A stretch of 64,000 bases of DNA from contig JAAZZB010000059.1 of the NCBI GenBank assembly GCA_014239365.1, positions 124,001 through 188,000 of the forward strand, in the 5' to 3' direction. This document shows positions 53,857 through 62,901 of the stretch, piece by piece. How positions within the stretch are numbered: position 1 is the stretch's first letter; each line of letters starts with the position of its first letter. Position numbers and translations under genes: made by a program. Under the pieces are notes generated by a model. It did no database searches. It saw only the letters and a program-made list of their open reading frames with translations, and was not told where the DNA came from. Source of the DNA: Verrucomicrobiia bacterium (GTDB taxonomy: Bacteria > Verrucomicrobiota > Verrucomicrobiia > Limisphaerales > UBA1100).

Positions 53857-55416
53857 CTAACGATGGCTCCAGCCGAATCTGGGTGACAGTGGTGGCCAGT
53901 AAACAAACGAGGATTTGCCGATGACGTCTTTCATGGGTAATTGGCCCCAGTCGCGCGAGTCGGCGCTATTGGTGGTGTTGTCGCCGAACATTAAATAATG
54001 ATCCGGACGCATTTTCATAGTTACTCCAGAGTGTTCAAATTTTGGTGCGGTTGGTGGGCTTTGGGAAGCTGTGCGGTGGCTGTTGTTGATGTGACCCGAA
54101 TTCACAGAATTAATGGCAATATATCTTGGGATGGGGATAATTTGGCCGCTTGCGGATTCGAAATCAATTTCGGGTTGGGTGTTCAGGGAATAATAAAATG
54201 CGGGGTGATCATCATCAATCCGTCGCCCATTAATGCGGACGTGATCACTATGAATGGAGGCGTAGTCCACCGGGAAATCATAGAGGAATTCGAACCCGGA
54301 ATCATTGGCATCAATGCGTCGCTCGTTGATCCGAATATGGCGATCGCGGCCGATGGAAATGGTTTCGCCACCAAGCGCAACTAATCTCTTAATATAAAAA
54401 AGCGGTTTCCCATTTGGGTCGCGAGGTACCGGTACATTTTTGGTGGTGAAGACGCAAATGTCTCCGCGCTGAGGGCGTCGAAAGTTGAAGGTGATCCGAT
54501 TGACAAATAAATGATCGCCAGTTTTAACTCTCAGCTTGTAGACAAAATCACCTTTTAAAAACTCACTGCCAATGCGGGGTTGGCCGTGGTTTTCGGAGGT
54601 GCCCCCAATAATTGGTTTTTGGTGTGAATCTAACGGCGGCAGCCATGCGGTTTTTTCAATTGTTTTGCCGGTGTCCAAATCTTTAAACACAAGCTGTTGT
54701 TTGGTGATGAAAGGGAAAATTGTTTTAGGCGGGGCTATTTGTGTGAGTTGCCAACGGCCTTCGGCTTTGAGTGAGTGGTAGGTGTACCCTCTCAACTTAT
54801 CAGCCACCTTGCCGGTTGCGCTGGGCAACTTAAACGACACGGTGAAATCCTGCTCATCAATCGCATCAGGCGGTGAAACCTTCACGCGCTGGTTGTCCGT
54901 GAATTGAGTAATCACGGCTTGTTTGTCGTTGGCAAAAGTAACGATTCGTCCGAGGTCTTGCGGTTCAAACGTGGGCACGCTGGCGGTGAGTGTCCCCCGC
55001 TCCACTTTTCCAGTGCCGGCGCGATCTTTCAGATTTTCGATGGTGATGCCGTAGAGCGTAGGTTGCATCGAGCCGGTGGGGATTTTGAAGGGTTGAAAAA
55101 AGAAAGTGCGGAACGCGAGCACCAGCACGGCGACGACAAGTAACATTTCCACCCAGTCGCGCGCCTTGGGGTCGGGGTACGGGAGCAGCACTCGATCGGC
55201 GGTGATCATCATGGCGCCCATTTCATCGAGCACGGCTTCCTTGTCAACGGGGCCGGTGAGTTTGGTTTTGAGTGCGTCCAGTGCCTTTTCGAGTTCATCC
55301 ACGCGCGAGGCTTTAAGGAGGTCGCGTTGGGCAGCGAGCAGTTTAATGACTTGTTTGTGCAGCTCCACCGCGTCGCGGAGAGTTTTGGAAATGAACCAGC
55401 GCCAGTTTTTTGTCAT
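53857..55416 (-). CDS. lepB: Signal peptidase I, enlarged
   Basis: A 519-residue S26 protease. An N-terminal helical region of about 85 residues, rich in charged residues, precedes one membrane helix (WVEMLLVVAVLVLAFRTFFF); the catalytic Ser is in PTGSMQPTL, the Lys in FYIKRLVALGG, and the C-terminal box is DNTTNSADSRDWG. E. coli LepB is 324 residues, so about 200 residues are extra, mainly between the Ser and Lys boxes. It is nine bases after lepA, the usual lepA-lepB pairing. Confidence 0.93.
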   Translation of the reverse strand: MTKNWRWFISKTLRDAVELHKQVIKLLAAQRDLLKASRVDELEKALDALKTKLTGPVDKEAVLDEMGAMMITADRVLLPYPDPKARDWVEMLLVVAVLVLAFRTFFFQPFKIPTGSMQPTLYGITIENLKDRAGTGKVERGTLTASVPTFEPQDLGRIVTFANDKQAVITQFTDNQRVKVSPPDAIDEQDFTVSFKLPSATGKVADKLRGYTYHSLKAEGRWQLTQIAPPKTIFPFITKQQLVFKDLDTGKTIEKTAWLPPLDSHQKPIIGGTSENHGQPRIGSEFLKGDFVYKLRVKTGDHLFVNRITFNFRRPQRGDICVFTTKNVPVPRDPNGKPLFYIKRLVALGGETISIGRDRHIRINERRIDANDSGFEFLYDFPVDYASIHSDHVRINGRRIDDDHPAFYYSLNTQPEIDFESASGQIIPIPRYIAINSVNSGHINNSHRTASQSPPTAPKFEHSGVTMKMRPDHYLMFGDNTTNSADSRDWGQLPMKDVIGKSSFVYWPPLSPRFGWSHR

Positions 55417-55425
55417 ATCAATGCC

Positions 55426-57216
55426 TTATGCCTTGAGGACTTTAATGAACGCATCCTGCGGGATGTTGACTGAGCCGATGGATTTCATTCGCTTTTTGCC
55501 CTTTTTCTGTTTGTCCAATAATTTGCGTTTGCGGCTGATGTCGCCGCCGTAGCATTTGGCGGTGACGTCTTTGCGCATCGCGCCAATGGTTTCGCGCGCG
55601 ATGACGTTGCCGCCGATTGCGCCTTGAATGGCGACCTTGTATTGCTGGCGCGGAATCACTTCTTTCAATTTAGCAGCCAACGAACGGCCGCGGGCGGTGG
55701 CCTTTTCGCGATGCACGATACTCGAAAAGGCGTCTACCCCTTCCCCGTTCACCATCATATCGAGCTTCACCATATCGGCTTGGTAGTATCCGGCGGATTC
55801 ATAATCCATGCTGCCGTAACCACGGGTGATGCTCTTGATGCGGTCGTGAAAGTCAATGAGGATTTCGTTGAGTGGCAGCGTGCCCTCAAGCATCACGCGG
55901 GTGGTATCGAGGGTTTCAGTGTGTTCCAACTGCCCGCGCTTATCACCGATGAGATTCATCATGTCGCCGATATTTTCGTTCGGGCAAATGATAAAGAAGC
56001 GGACGATCGGTTCCTCGATCCAATTAATGACAGACGGGTCGGGCATGTGCGCGGGATTGTCGACCTCCTCTTTGCTGCCGTCGGTGAGTACGACTTGGTA
56101 AATCACGCTGGGATAAGTGGCGATGATGTCCATGTCGAACTCCCGCCGCAGTCGTTCCTGGATAATCTCCAAGTGCAGCAGACCAAGAAATCCACAGCGA
56201 AAACCAAAGCCAAGCGCCACCGAACTTTCCGGTTGATACGCAAATGCGGGATCGTTGAGCTGGAGCTTGGCGAGGCTACCTTTGAGGCTTTCGAAATCCA
56301 CGGAGTTGATTGGGTAAATGCCGCTGAATACCATCGGCTGCACTTCTTTGAAGCCGGGCAGCACGGGCGCAGCATCGGTGGTGTCCGTGATGGTGTCGCC
56401 CATTTTCACATCGCGCGGGCTGCGGATGTTGGCGGTAATATATCCTGTTTCACCCGGGCCAAGGCAATCGCGCGTATATGGTTTGGGGTTGAAGCTGCCG
56501 ACCTCTTTGATTTCGATGGTTTTTTGCGAATGATGCATGCGCACGCGAATGCCGGGCCGCAATTCGCCATCGAAAACGCGCACGTGAATGATCACGCCTT
56601 TGTAAGGGTCGTAAACCGAATCGTATCCGAGCGCCTGTAGTTTTCCGTTCGCAGTCGCCTTCGGCGGTGGCACGAGCTCCACGATGGCCTCCAAAATATC
56701 TTCGATGCCGATGCCTTCCTTGGCGCTGCACGGGATGGCGTGGTCGCCGGGAATGGTGAGCACTTCTTCGATTTGCTTAATCGCGTTGGGCACGTCGGCG
56801 TGCGGCAAATCAATTTTATTAATCACCGGAATGACCTCAAGCCCCTGTCGATTGGCGAGATGCACGTTGGCAACCGTTTGCGCCTCCACGCCTTGCGCGG
56901 CATCGACGATGAGCAGTGCGCCCTCGCACGCGCTGAGGCTGCGGGAAACTTCATAGGAAAAATCCACGTGCCCCGGAGTGTCGATGAGGTTTAATTCATA
57001 GTCGTGGCCATCCTTGGCGGTGTACATCATGGTCACCGGATGCGCCTTGATCGTGATGCCGCGCTCGCGTTCGAGGTCCATTGAGTCGAGGAGTTGCTCC
57101 TCCATCTCACGATCGCTCACCGTGTTCGTGCACGAAAGCAACCGATCCGACAACGTAGTTTTCCCGTGGTCGATATGGGCAATGATGCTAAAATTTCGTA
57201 TGTATTTGGGGTCCAT
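55426..57216 (-). CDS. lepA: Elongation factor 4 (LepA)
   Basis: A 596-residue translational GTPase that can back-translocate ribosomes under stress. G1 is AHIDHGKTT, G3 DTPGHVDF and G4 NKIDLP; the C-terminal domain ends in the lysine-rich LepA tail. Standard length. Upstream are a phosphohexomutase and rpe, downstream lepB. Confidence 0.97.
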   Translation of the reverse strand: MDPKYIRNFSIIAHIDHGKTTLSDRLLSCTNTVSDREMEEQLLDSMDLERERGITIKAHPVTMMYTAKDGHDYELNLIDTPGHVDFSYEVSRSLSACEGALLIVDAAQGVEAQTVANVHLANRQGLEVIPVINKIDLPHADVPNAIKQIEEVLTIPGDHAIPCSAKEGIGIEDILEAIVELVPPPKATANGKLQALGYDSVYDPYKGVIIHVRVFDGELRPGIRVRMHHSQKTIEIKEVGSFNPKPYTRDCLGPGETGYITANIRSPRDVKMGDTITDTTDAAPVLPGFKEVQPMVFSGIYPINSVDFESLKGSLAKLQLNDPAFAYQPESSVALGFGFRCGFLGLLHLEIIQERLRREFDMDIIATYPSVIYQVVLTDGSKEEVDNPAHMPDPSVINWIEEPIVRFFIICPNENIGDMMNLIGDKRGQLEHTETLDTTRVMLEGTLPLNEILIDFHDRIKSITRGYGSMDYESAGYYQADMVKLDMMVNGEGVDAFSSIVHREKATARGRSLAAKLKEVIPRQQYKVAIQGAIGGNVIARETIGAMRKDVTAKCYGGDISRKRKLLDKQKKGKKRMKSIGSVNIPQDAFIKVLKA

Positions 57217-57293
57217 CCCTGATCCGTAAAAAGCGTTTGCTCAAACGCGTCCGCGAGAAGATACCCACAAACGGCGCGGTTAAAAGATAAAAG

Positions 57294-58730
57294 CTATCGC
57301 AAAGCAGCCCGTGCAAGTTTTTGGCCCAACGTGAGCAGCTGATCAACCCCGGCCTCGGTGGGGGCTTCGGCGTAAATGCGGAGCACCGGTTCAGTGCCCG
57401 AACCCCGCAACATCAGCCAGCAGCCGTTGCGGGCAGTGTACTTAACGCCGTCGAAGGTTTGCATTCGCTCCACCGGCGAGCCGAGTAATTGTTTGGGCGG
57501 ATGCACGGCGCATTGGCCCATAAGATCGCTGCGTTTATCGAGGGGGAAATGGGTGTCGAGTCGACCATAACGGTGCGGTGAAAAATCACTGCCCAATCGG
57601 GCGAGCAGTTTATTGAGCGGCTGCTTTTCTGTCGCGAGCAACTCAAGCATCATTAGGCCGGCGAGCAAACCGTCGCGCTCAGGAACGTGATCAGGGAAGC
57701 CCACGCCGCCGCTTTCCTCAAAGCCAAGGAGCACATCGCCGCGCAGCATTTCTTCGCAAATATATTTGAAACCCACACCGGTCTCAGTGAGCTCCAGATC
57801 GTATCGGCGGCAAATGACATCGACCATCGAAGTGGTCGTGAGCGCTTTCACCACCCTCCCCTGCCCCTGTCGGCGCACGATAAAATGTTCAAGTAACAAG
57901 CAAATGATTTGGTGCGTGGTGAGCGCATTGCCGCGGCCATCCATTCCGCCAATGCGATCGGCATCGCCATCGGTGACCAAACAAAAATCCACCGGCTTAC
58001 GCCGCAGCGCTTCTGCTGTGGCGGTGTAGTTTCGCTCAATGGGTTCGGGGCAGATGCCGCCAAAGTTGGGGTCGTGCGCGCCATTAAAAGTGGTGACCTC
58101 GCAATTGGTGCCTTCGAGTAATTCCTCAAAGCATCCCGCGCCGACTCCAAAAAGCGCCTCGTGCCCGAACCTCAAACCGCTCTTTGCGATGAGTTTAAAA
58201 TCCACTAGTTTACGCAACGCCCGATAATAGCGCGGACGAATATCCTCCACGCGAATCAGTTTTCGCGAGTGCGCTTTTTTGAACGGCATCGAACGCACCG
58301 GATGTTTCCCGATCAGCGCCTCCACGCCACGACACGTCTCCGGATCCGCCGGGCCGCCGTGGTCGAGCTTGAGTTTGTAGCCGTTGAAGCGTGCGGGGTT
58401 GTGACTCGCGGTGAGCATCACCCCTGCCCTGCCCTGCCCCGCTTTCACCATCCACGAAACCGCCGGTGTGGGTGTGGGTGTGTTGGAGAGAATTACTTCA
58501 TAACCATTCCCGGCCAACACCTCGGCCACGCTCATTGCGAATTCATCCGACAGAAAGCGACGGTCATACCCCACAACCATTCGCTTGCGGGTCGTGCGGG
58601 TTTTGCGGCGCCGAAAATAATCCGCCGTGGCCTGCGCCACGGCGCGCACGTTTGCAAAAGTGAAGTCCTCGGCCATCACCGCGCGCCACCCATCGGTACC
58701 AAATTTGATGTTTGAATACTGCGCCGACAT
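57294..58730 (-). CDS. Phosphohexomutase (phosphoglucomutase/phosphomannomutase)
   Basis: A 478-residue alpha-D-phosphohexomutase. The N-terminus has FGTDGWRAVMAEDF, the catalytic phosphoserine lies in TASHNPARFNGYK, the metal loop is DGDADRIGG, the sugar loop is FEESGGVGF, and the phosphate loop is RGSGTEPVLRIYAE. The specific hexose cannot be fixed by sequence alone; glucose-1-phosphate to glucose-6-phosphate is most likely for glycogen supply. ATG overlaps rpe stop (TGATG). Confidence 0.93.
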   Translation of the reverse strand: MSAQYSNIKFGTDGWRAVMAEDFTFANVRAVAQATADYFRRRKTRTTRKRMVVGYDRRFLSDEFAMSVAEVLAGNGYEVILSNTPTPTPAVSWMVKAGQGRAGVMLTASHNPARFNGYKLKLDHGGPADPETCRGVEALIGKHPVRSMPFKKAHSRKLIRVEDIRPRYYRALRKLVDFKLIAKSGLRFGHEALFGVGAGCFEELLEGTNCEVTTFNGAHDPNFGGICPEPIERNYTATAEALRRKPVDFCLVTDGDADRIGGMDGRGNALTTHQIICLLLEHFIVRRQGQGRVVKALTTTSMVDVICRRYDLELTETGVGFKYICEEMLRGDVLLGFEESGGVGFPDHVPERDGLLAGLMMLELLATEKQPLNKLLARLGSDFSPHRYGRLDTHFPLDKRSDLMGQCAVHPPKQLLGSPVERMQTFDGVKYTARNGCWLMLRGSGTEPVLRIYAEAPTEAGVDQLLTLGQKLARAALR

Positions 58731-59398
58731 CAGTTGCGTTTGCGGTTGTTTTCCGCAGCCTCACGCATGCGCGTTACGGCTTGTTTCATGTTGCGTTTAC
58801 TGAAAAGCGCAGTGCCGCTCACAAAAGTATCGGCTCCCGCGCGCGCGCAATCTGCGGCGGTGGTTTGGTCCACGCCCCCATCCACTTCGATTCGATAGCC
58901 CAGTCCACGCGTGCGGCGCCATTCCCAGGCCTGTTGCACTTTGGGGAGGCATTCGCCCATAAAGGATTGGCCGCCAAAGCCGGGATTCACAGTCATCACC
59001 AGGAGTAAATCAATTTTGTCTAGATAAGGCTCAGTGGCGGCGATGGGGGTGGGCGGATTCACAGCGAGACCGACTTTGAGATTGAGATTTCGAATTTGCC
59101 AAATGAGATCGTTCACCTTCTCGTCGAGTTCGGCATGAATAATAATTTGTTGGCCGCCCGCTTTAGCGAAGGGTTCGATGAGGATTTCCGGCCGTGAACA
59201 CATCAGGTGGACGTCAAAGAACATTTTGCTTTTCGGTCGCAGCGCCTTTACCACATCGGGCCCAAAGGAAATGTTTGGCACAAAATGCCCGTCCATTACA
59301 TCGAGGTGGAGCCAGTCACCGCCGGCACGCTCGGCTCGCGCTGCCTCTTGCTGGAATTTTCCGAAATCCGCCGCTAGAAGCGAGGGGGCAATTTTCAT
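58730..59398 (-). CDS. rpe: Ribulose-phosphate 3-epimerase
   Basis: A 222-residue TIM-barrel enzyme of the pentose phosphate pathway. The N-terminus reads SLLAADFGKFQQE; metal and catalytic sites include HLDVMDGHFVPNIS, VHLM and the late EVDGGVDQTTA with GADTFVSGTALF. Five bases separate it from ftsH. Confidence 0.96.
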   Translation of the reverse strand: MKIAPSLLAADFGKFQQEAARAERAGGDWLHLDVMDGHFVPNISFGPDVVKALRPKSKMFFDVHLMCSRPEILIEPFAKAGGQQIIIHAELDEKVNDLIWQIRNLNLKVGLAVNPPTPIAATEPYLDKIDLLLVMTVNPGFGGQSFMGECLPKVQQAWEWRRTRGLGYRIEVDGGVDQTTAADCARAGADTFVSGTALFSKRNMKQAVTRMREAAENNRKRN

Positions 59399-59403
59399 AG
59401 GTT

Positions 59404-61428
59404 CTAGGCGGGCGCGGGTGCAGGCGCGCTGCCGAGGTCGCCGTCGTCCTCGGAGGTTTTGTTTTTAGGCGGGTCGGATAGAGGCGTGGCAGCTTCCTGT
59501 CCTTCGGGCCCGTCTCCACCTTTTTTCTGATCATTAGGCGGGATAAATTTTCCTGTGCGCACAATTTCTTCCACTTGCTTTCCGTCAAGCGTCTCGTACT
59601 CCAACAGACATTCGGCGATGATTTCAAGTTTGTCGCGGTTGTCTTTAATAATCGTCTCGGCGCGCTCGTAGGATTCGCGCGTGATGCGCATCATCTCGGT
59701 ATCAATTAATTGTGCGGTATCTTCGCTGTAGTCTTTGCCTTTAGCCATGTCGCGCCCGAGGAAGACGTATTCGTTATCGCCCCCGTACATCACCATCCCC
59801 AGTTTGTCGCTCATGCCGAATTGGCAAACCATCGCGCGCGCCATTTTGGTGGCTTGCTGAATGTCACCCGCAGCGCCGGAGGAGACGTCGCCTGAATACA
59901 TCTCTTCGGCGATGCGCCCTCCCATCGTCATGCAAATGGTGTCGAGCATTTCTAGGCGATGATAATTAAGCACGTCATCTTTCGGTAAACTCATCGTGGA
60001 ACCGAGCGATTGCCCGCGAGGAATGATGGTGACTTTGTGCAGCGGATGGCAATGCTCCAGCAACACATTGATAATCGCGTGGCCGGCCTCGTGCCAAGCG
60101 GTGCGTTTTTTGTCTTCCTCAGTCATGGCCATGCTGCGGCGCTCACGACCCCAACGGACTTTGTCACGCGACTCCTCAAGCTCAACCATGCCGATGCGTT
60201 TTTTATTTCGGCGCGCGGCGAGCAGTGCCGCCTCGTTAAGTAAATTAGCCAACTCAGCGCCGGAATAACCGGGGGTACCGCGCGCAATGATGGAGAGATC
60301 CACTTTCTTTGCGAGCTTCACCTTTTTGGCGTGCACTTTGAGAATCGCTTCACGCCCGCGCACATCAGGAAGGCTGACGGTGATTTGTCGGTCAAAACGC
60401 CCCGGTCGTAACAGCGCGGGATCCAACACATCCGGCCGGTTAGTAGCGGCAATAATAATGATGCCTTCTTGCGAATCAAAACCATCCATTTCAACCAAGA
60501 GCGCATTCAACGTTTGTTCGCGCTCATCATTACCACCGCCGAGACCGTGGCCACGGTGGCGACCGACAGCGTCAATTTCATCAATAAACACCAGGCAAGG
60601 CGTGCTTTTGCGTGCTTGTTCAAACATATCACGCACGCGACTCGCTCCCACGCCCACAAACATTTCCACAAAGTCCGAGCCGCTGATGTTGAAAAACCCC
60701 GAATCCGCTTCGCCGGCAATGGCTTTCGCCAGTAGCGTTTTCCCGGTGCCGGGAGCGCCAATCATCAGGATGCCTTTGGGGATTCGTCCGCCGAGTTTTT
60801 GGAATTTTTTCGGATCCTTCAAAAACTCAACCAATTCGCTGACTTCATCTTTGGCTTCCTCCACGCCGGCCACGTCTTTGAATGTAATTTTATTTTTGTC
60901 CTTATCCATCATCCGCGCTTTGCTTTTGCCGAAGTTCATTGCGCCTTTGCCCGCCATTTTAATTTGGCGAATGAAGAAAAAGTAGATGAAGAAAACGATG
61001 ATCAAAAATGGAAGGATCGTAATCAGGAAACTCATCAGCAGCGTGCTCTCGCGTTCCTGTGTGATGTTGGGTGCGGTGAGAAGTTGGACTTCGTGGTCTT
61101 TTGGGATATACGACTCAAAGGTAAAATGCTCGCCGTGCTTGTGGCCGTCGCGCCCGGGCTCATTGACGGGATCCCCGTTTGAATCCGTTTTGGCGATGAT
61201 CCCGCTGATCTCGCGCAAATCCGTCGTCTGCGAGTACTTAATTTTCGCTTCAACGATATGCCCCTTATCAAGCAACTCCTTGAACTCACGATAATCCATT
61301 TGTTGCTCTGCGCCTTTTTTCGGTTCCGTATTAAGCGTAAGCAGCACAAAAATTGCGCCGAAGATGACGAGGTAAATAATCCACGGCTTCATCGAGCGCT
61401 CGGTCGTATTAGGGTCTTTTTCTTCCAT
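59404..61428 (-). CDS. ftsH: ATP-dependent zinc metalloprotease FtsH
   Basis: A 674-residue membrane AAA+ protease that removes damaged membrane proteins and regulatory factors such as LpxC. Two N-terminal helices (about 14-30 and 130-155) flank a periplasmic domain; Walker A is GAPGTGKT, Walker [12 protein letters not shown], the zinc site HEAGH. The C-terminus is Asp/Gly/Pro-rich and disordered. It is after tilS, the widespread tilS-ftsH order. Confidence 0.97.
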   Translation of the reverse strand: MEEKDPNTTERSMKPWIIYLVIFGAIFVLLTLNTEPKKGAEQQMDYREFKELLDKGHIVEAKIKYSQTTDLREISGIIAKTDSNGDPVNEPGRDGHKHGEHFTFESYIPKDHEVQLLTAPNITQERESTLLMSFLITILPFLIIVFFIYFFFIRQIKMAGKGAMNFGKSKARMMDKDKNKITFKDVAGVEEAKDEVSELVEFLKDPKKFQKLGGRIPKGILMIGAPGTGKTLLAKAIAGEADSGFFNISGSDFVEMFVGVGASRVRDMFEQARKSTPCLVFIDEIDAVGRHRGHGLGGGNDEREQTLNALLVEMDGFDSQEGIIIIAATNRPDVLDPALLRPGRFDRQITVSLPDVRGREAILKVHAKKVKLAKKVDLSIIARGTPGYSGAELANLLNEAALLAARRNKKRIGMVELEESRDKVRWGRERRSMAMTEEDKKRTAWHEAGHAIINVLLEHCHPLHKVTIIPRGQSLGSTMSLPKDDVLNYHRLEMLDTICMTMGGRIAEEMYSGDVSSGAAGDIQQATKMARAMVCQFGMSDKLGMVMYGGDNEYVFLGRDMAKGKDYSEDTAQLIDTEMMRITRESYERAETIIKDNRDKLEIIAECLLEYETLDGKQVEEIVRTGKFIPPNDQKKGGDGPEGQEAATPLSDPPKNKTSEDDGDLGSAPAPAPA

Positions 61429-61473
61429 TCGCGAAAGGCAAGCCTATCACAGAAAACAGGCTTGGGCAAACCC

Positions 61474-62805
61474 TTAGGCAGGTTTAACGGGCATCCAGTG
61501 CCACTCCAAAAAACGGCTGGTTTCGGGCCGAATCTTGGCCATTTCTCCAATCCGCAAGCCTTGAACCCAGAAAATTTCACCGCTCGCTGCGCAGGCAATG
61601 ACACGCTCTCGCTTTTCCGATGCGGGCACTTTGGCGTTGGTAAATAGATCCTGCAACTTCGCCGCCCGCCCCAGGCCGATGGGTTGAAACCGATCCCCCG
61701 CCCGCCAATGCCGCAGGACCACCCGCGGCCCCACTCGATCCGCATCAAAAAATTCCACGCCCGGCGCAGCCTCATTGCGTTGATCGGAACTCGTGCGACA
61801 ACGAAGCGCGGCTCCGCCAAAAGCCCATTCATTCCAGCCCGATTGCAATTCCCATTCCCTTCCTTCAGGTGAATGCTCTCCGTCTGCAGATTTGTCCAAA
61901 TGCAATCGGCCCGCAGAATCGCGCACTAGCGTTTCGTCGGGATTGAGTGAGTGAGGCCGCTCCGAGCGAAGACGAAGACGTTCAATTAATTGATGCCCCG
62001 GCTCCACGCCGAGCGCGATGAGTTGATGCCAGATCACCTGTCTCTGCAACGCCGGATGAAGCAAATCAAAGGGTTCCGCCTCATCCGATGCCAACCATTC
62101 CGCGCCCAAGATTTTCACGCAATCCGCATCCGTGCCCACGAGGTCCATTGATTGAAGGACAGCAGAATCCATTTCCGGATGGAATTCATCGCGCAAGAGC
62201 GGTAGCAATCGATTCCGAATGCGGTTGCGCAGATGGGCCGAGTCGGCATTGCTTTCGTCCTCGCGAAAGGAAATTTTTTCAGCCTTGGCGTACGGCAAAA
62301 TTTTGGCCTTCCGCAATCCCAACAGCGGCCGCGCAATTTGCAAATCCGGATGCCCAGGGAACGAGGCCACCGCCGCTATTCCGCCCAAGCCAGTGCCGCC
62401 CGCGCCTCGCAAGAGTCGCCAGAAAAAAGTTTCCACCTGATCATCCGCGTGATGCGCCATCGCTACCCAGCGGCATTGATGTTTTTTTGCCGCTTCAGCC
62501 AGAAAGCTCAGGCGAGCCTTGCGAGCCGCCATTTCCAGACCGTGCCGCCGAATGGCCTCTTCGTCGTGCTTCCATTGCCCCACCACAATTGGAACGCCCA
62601 TTTCGCGTGCCGTTTCCTCAACGAGTTTTTGGTCGGCGTCCGATGCCTCATCGCGCAATTGATGGTTGAAATGGGCCACCACAATCTTGTGCTTTCGCAA
62701 AGCATGCAGCAGCACCATCGAATCCACCCCGCCAGAAACCGCAACCAAAACCGGCGCATCCAAGGGCAGCGGGCAAGCTTCAATCATTTCTTCAATTACG
62801 GACAT
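61474..62805 (-). CDS. tilS: tRNA(Ile)-lysidine synthetase
   Basis: A 443-residue PP-loop ATPase adding lysine to C34 of tRNA-Ile(CAU). The P-loop reads SGGVDSMVLLHAL near residue 26, HHADDQVETFFWRLLRG follows, then linker and C-terminal domains (KVPASEKR and the late WVQGLRIGE). ATG 62805 is preferred over 62841, which extends through an odd N-terminus. 45 bases separate it from ftsH. It heads the tilS to lepB run. Confidence 0.95.
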   Translation of the reverse strand: MSVIEEMIEACPLPLDAPVLVAVSGGVDSMVLLHALRKHKIVVAHFNHQLRDEASDADQKLVEETAREMGVPIVVGQWKHDEEAIRRHGLEMAARKARLSFLAEAAKKHQCRWVAMAHHADDQVETFFWRLLRGAGGTGLGGIAAVASFPGHPDLQIARPLLGLRKAKILPYAKAEKISFREDESNADSAHLRNRIRNRLLPLLRDEFHPEMDSAVLQSMDLVGTDADCVKILGAEWLASDEAEPFDLLHPALQRQVIWHQLIALGVEPGHQLIERLRLRSERPHSLNPDETLVRDSAGRLHLDKSADGEHSPEGREWELQSGWNEWAFGGAALRCRTSSDQRNEAAPGVEFFDADRVGPRVVLRHWRAGDRFQPIGLGRAAKLQDLFTNAKVPASEKRERVIACAASGEIFWVQGLRIGEMAKIRPETSRFLEWHWMPVKPA

Positions 62806-62854
62806 CGCGTGAATGTTAATGAAATTAACCGCCGCAAACAAGAGGCAGATTATC

Positions 62855-62901
62855 GGCAGGGACGCGCTTCGCGCGTCCAGAACATGCGCGGCACCCCCTA
62901 C
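62855..62901. repeat. Palindromic repeat family A, copy 3 (decayed)
   Basis: The first hairpin GGGACGCGC-TTC-GCGCGTCC is intact; the second half reads AACATGCGCGGCACCCCCTAC and is decayed (compare GGACATGC-GCA-GCATGTCC-CTACC in copy 2). The stop codon TAG of the next minus-strand gene lies in its end (62898-62900). Confidence 0.75.
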
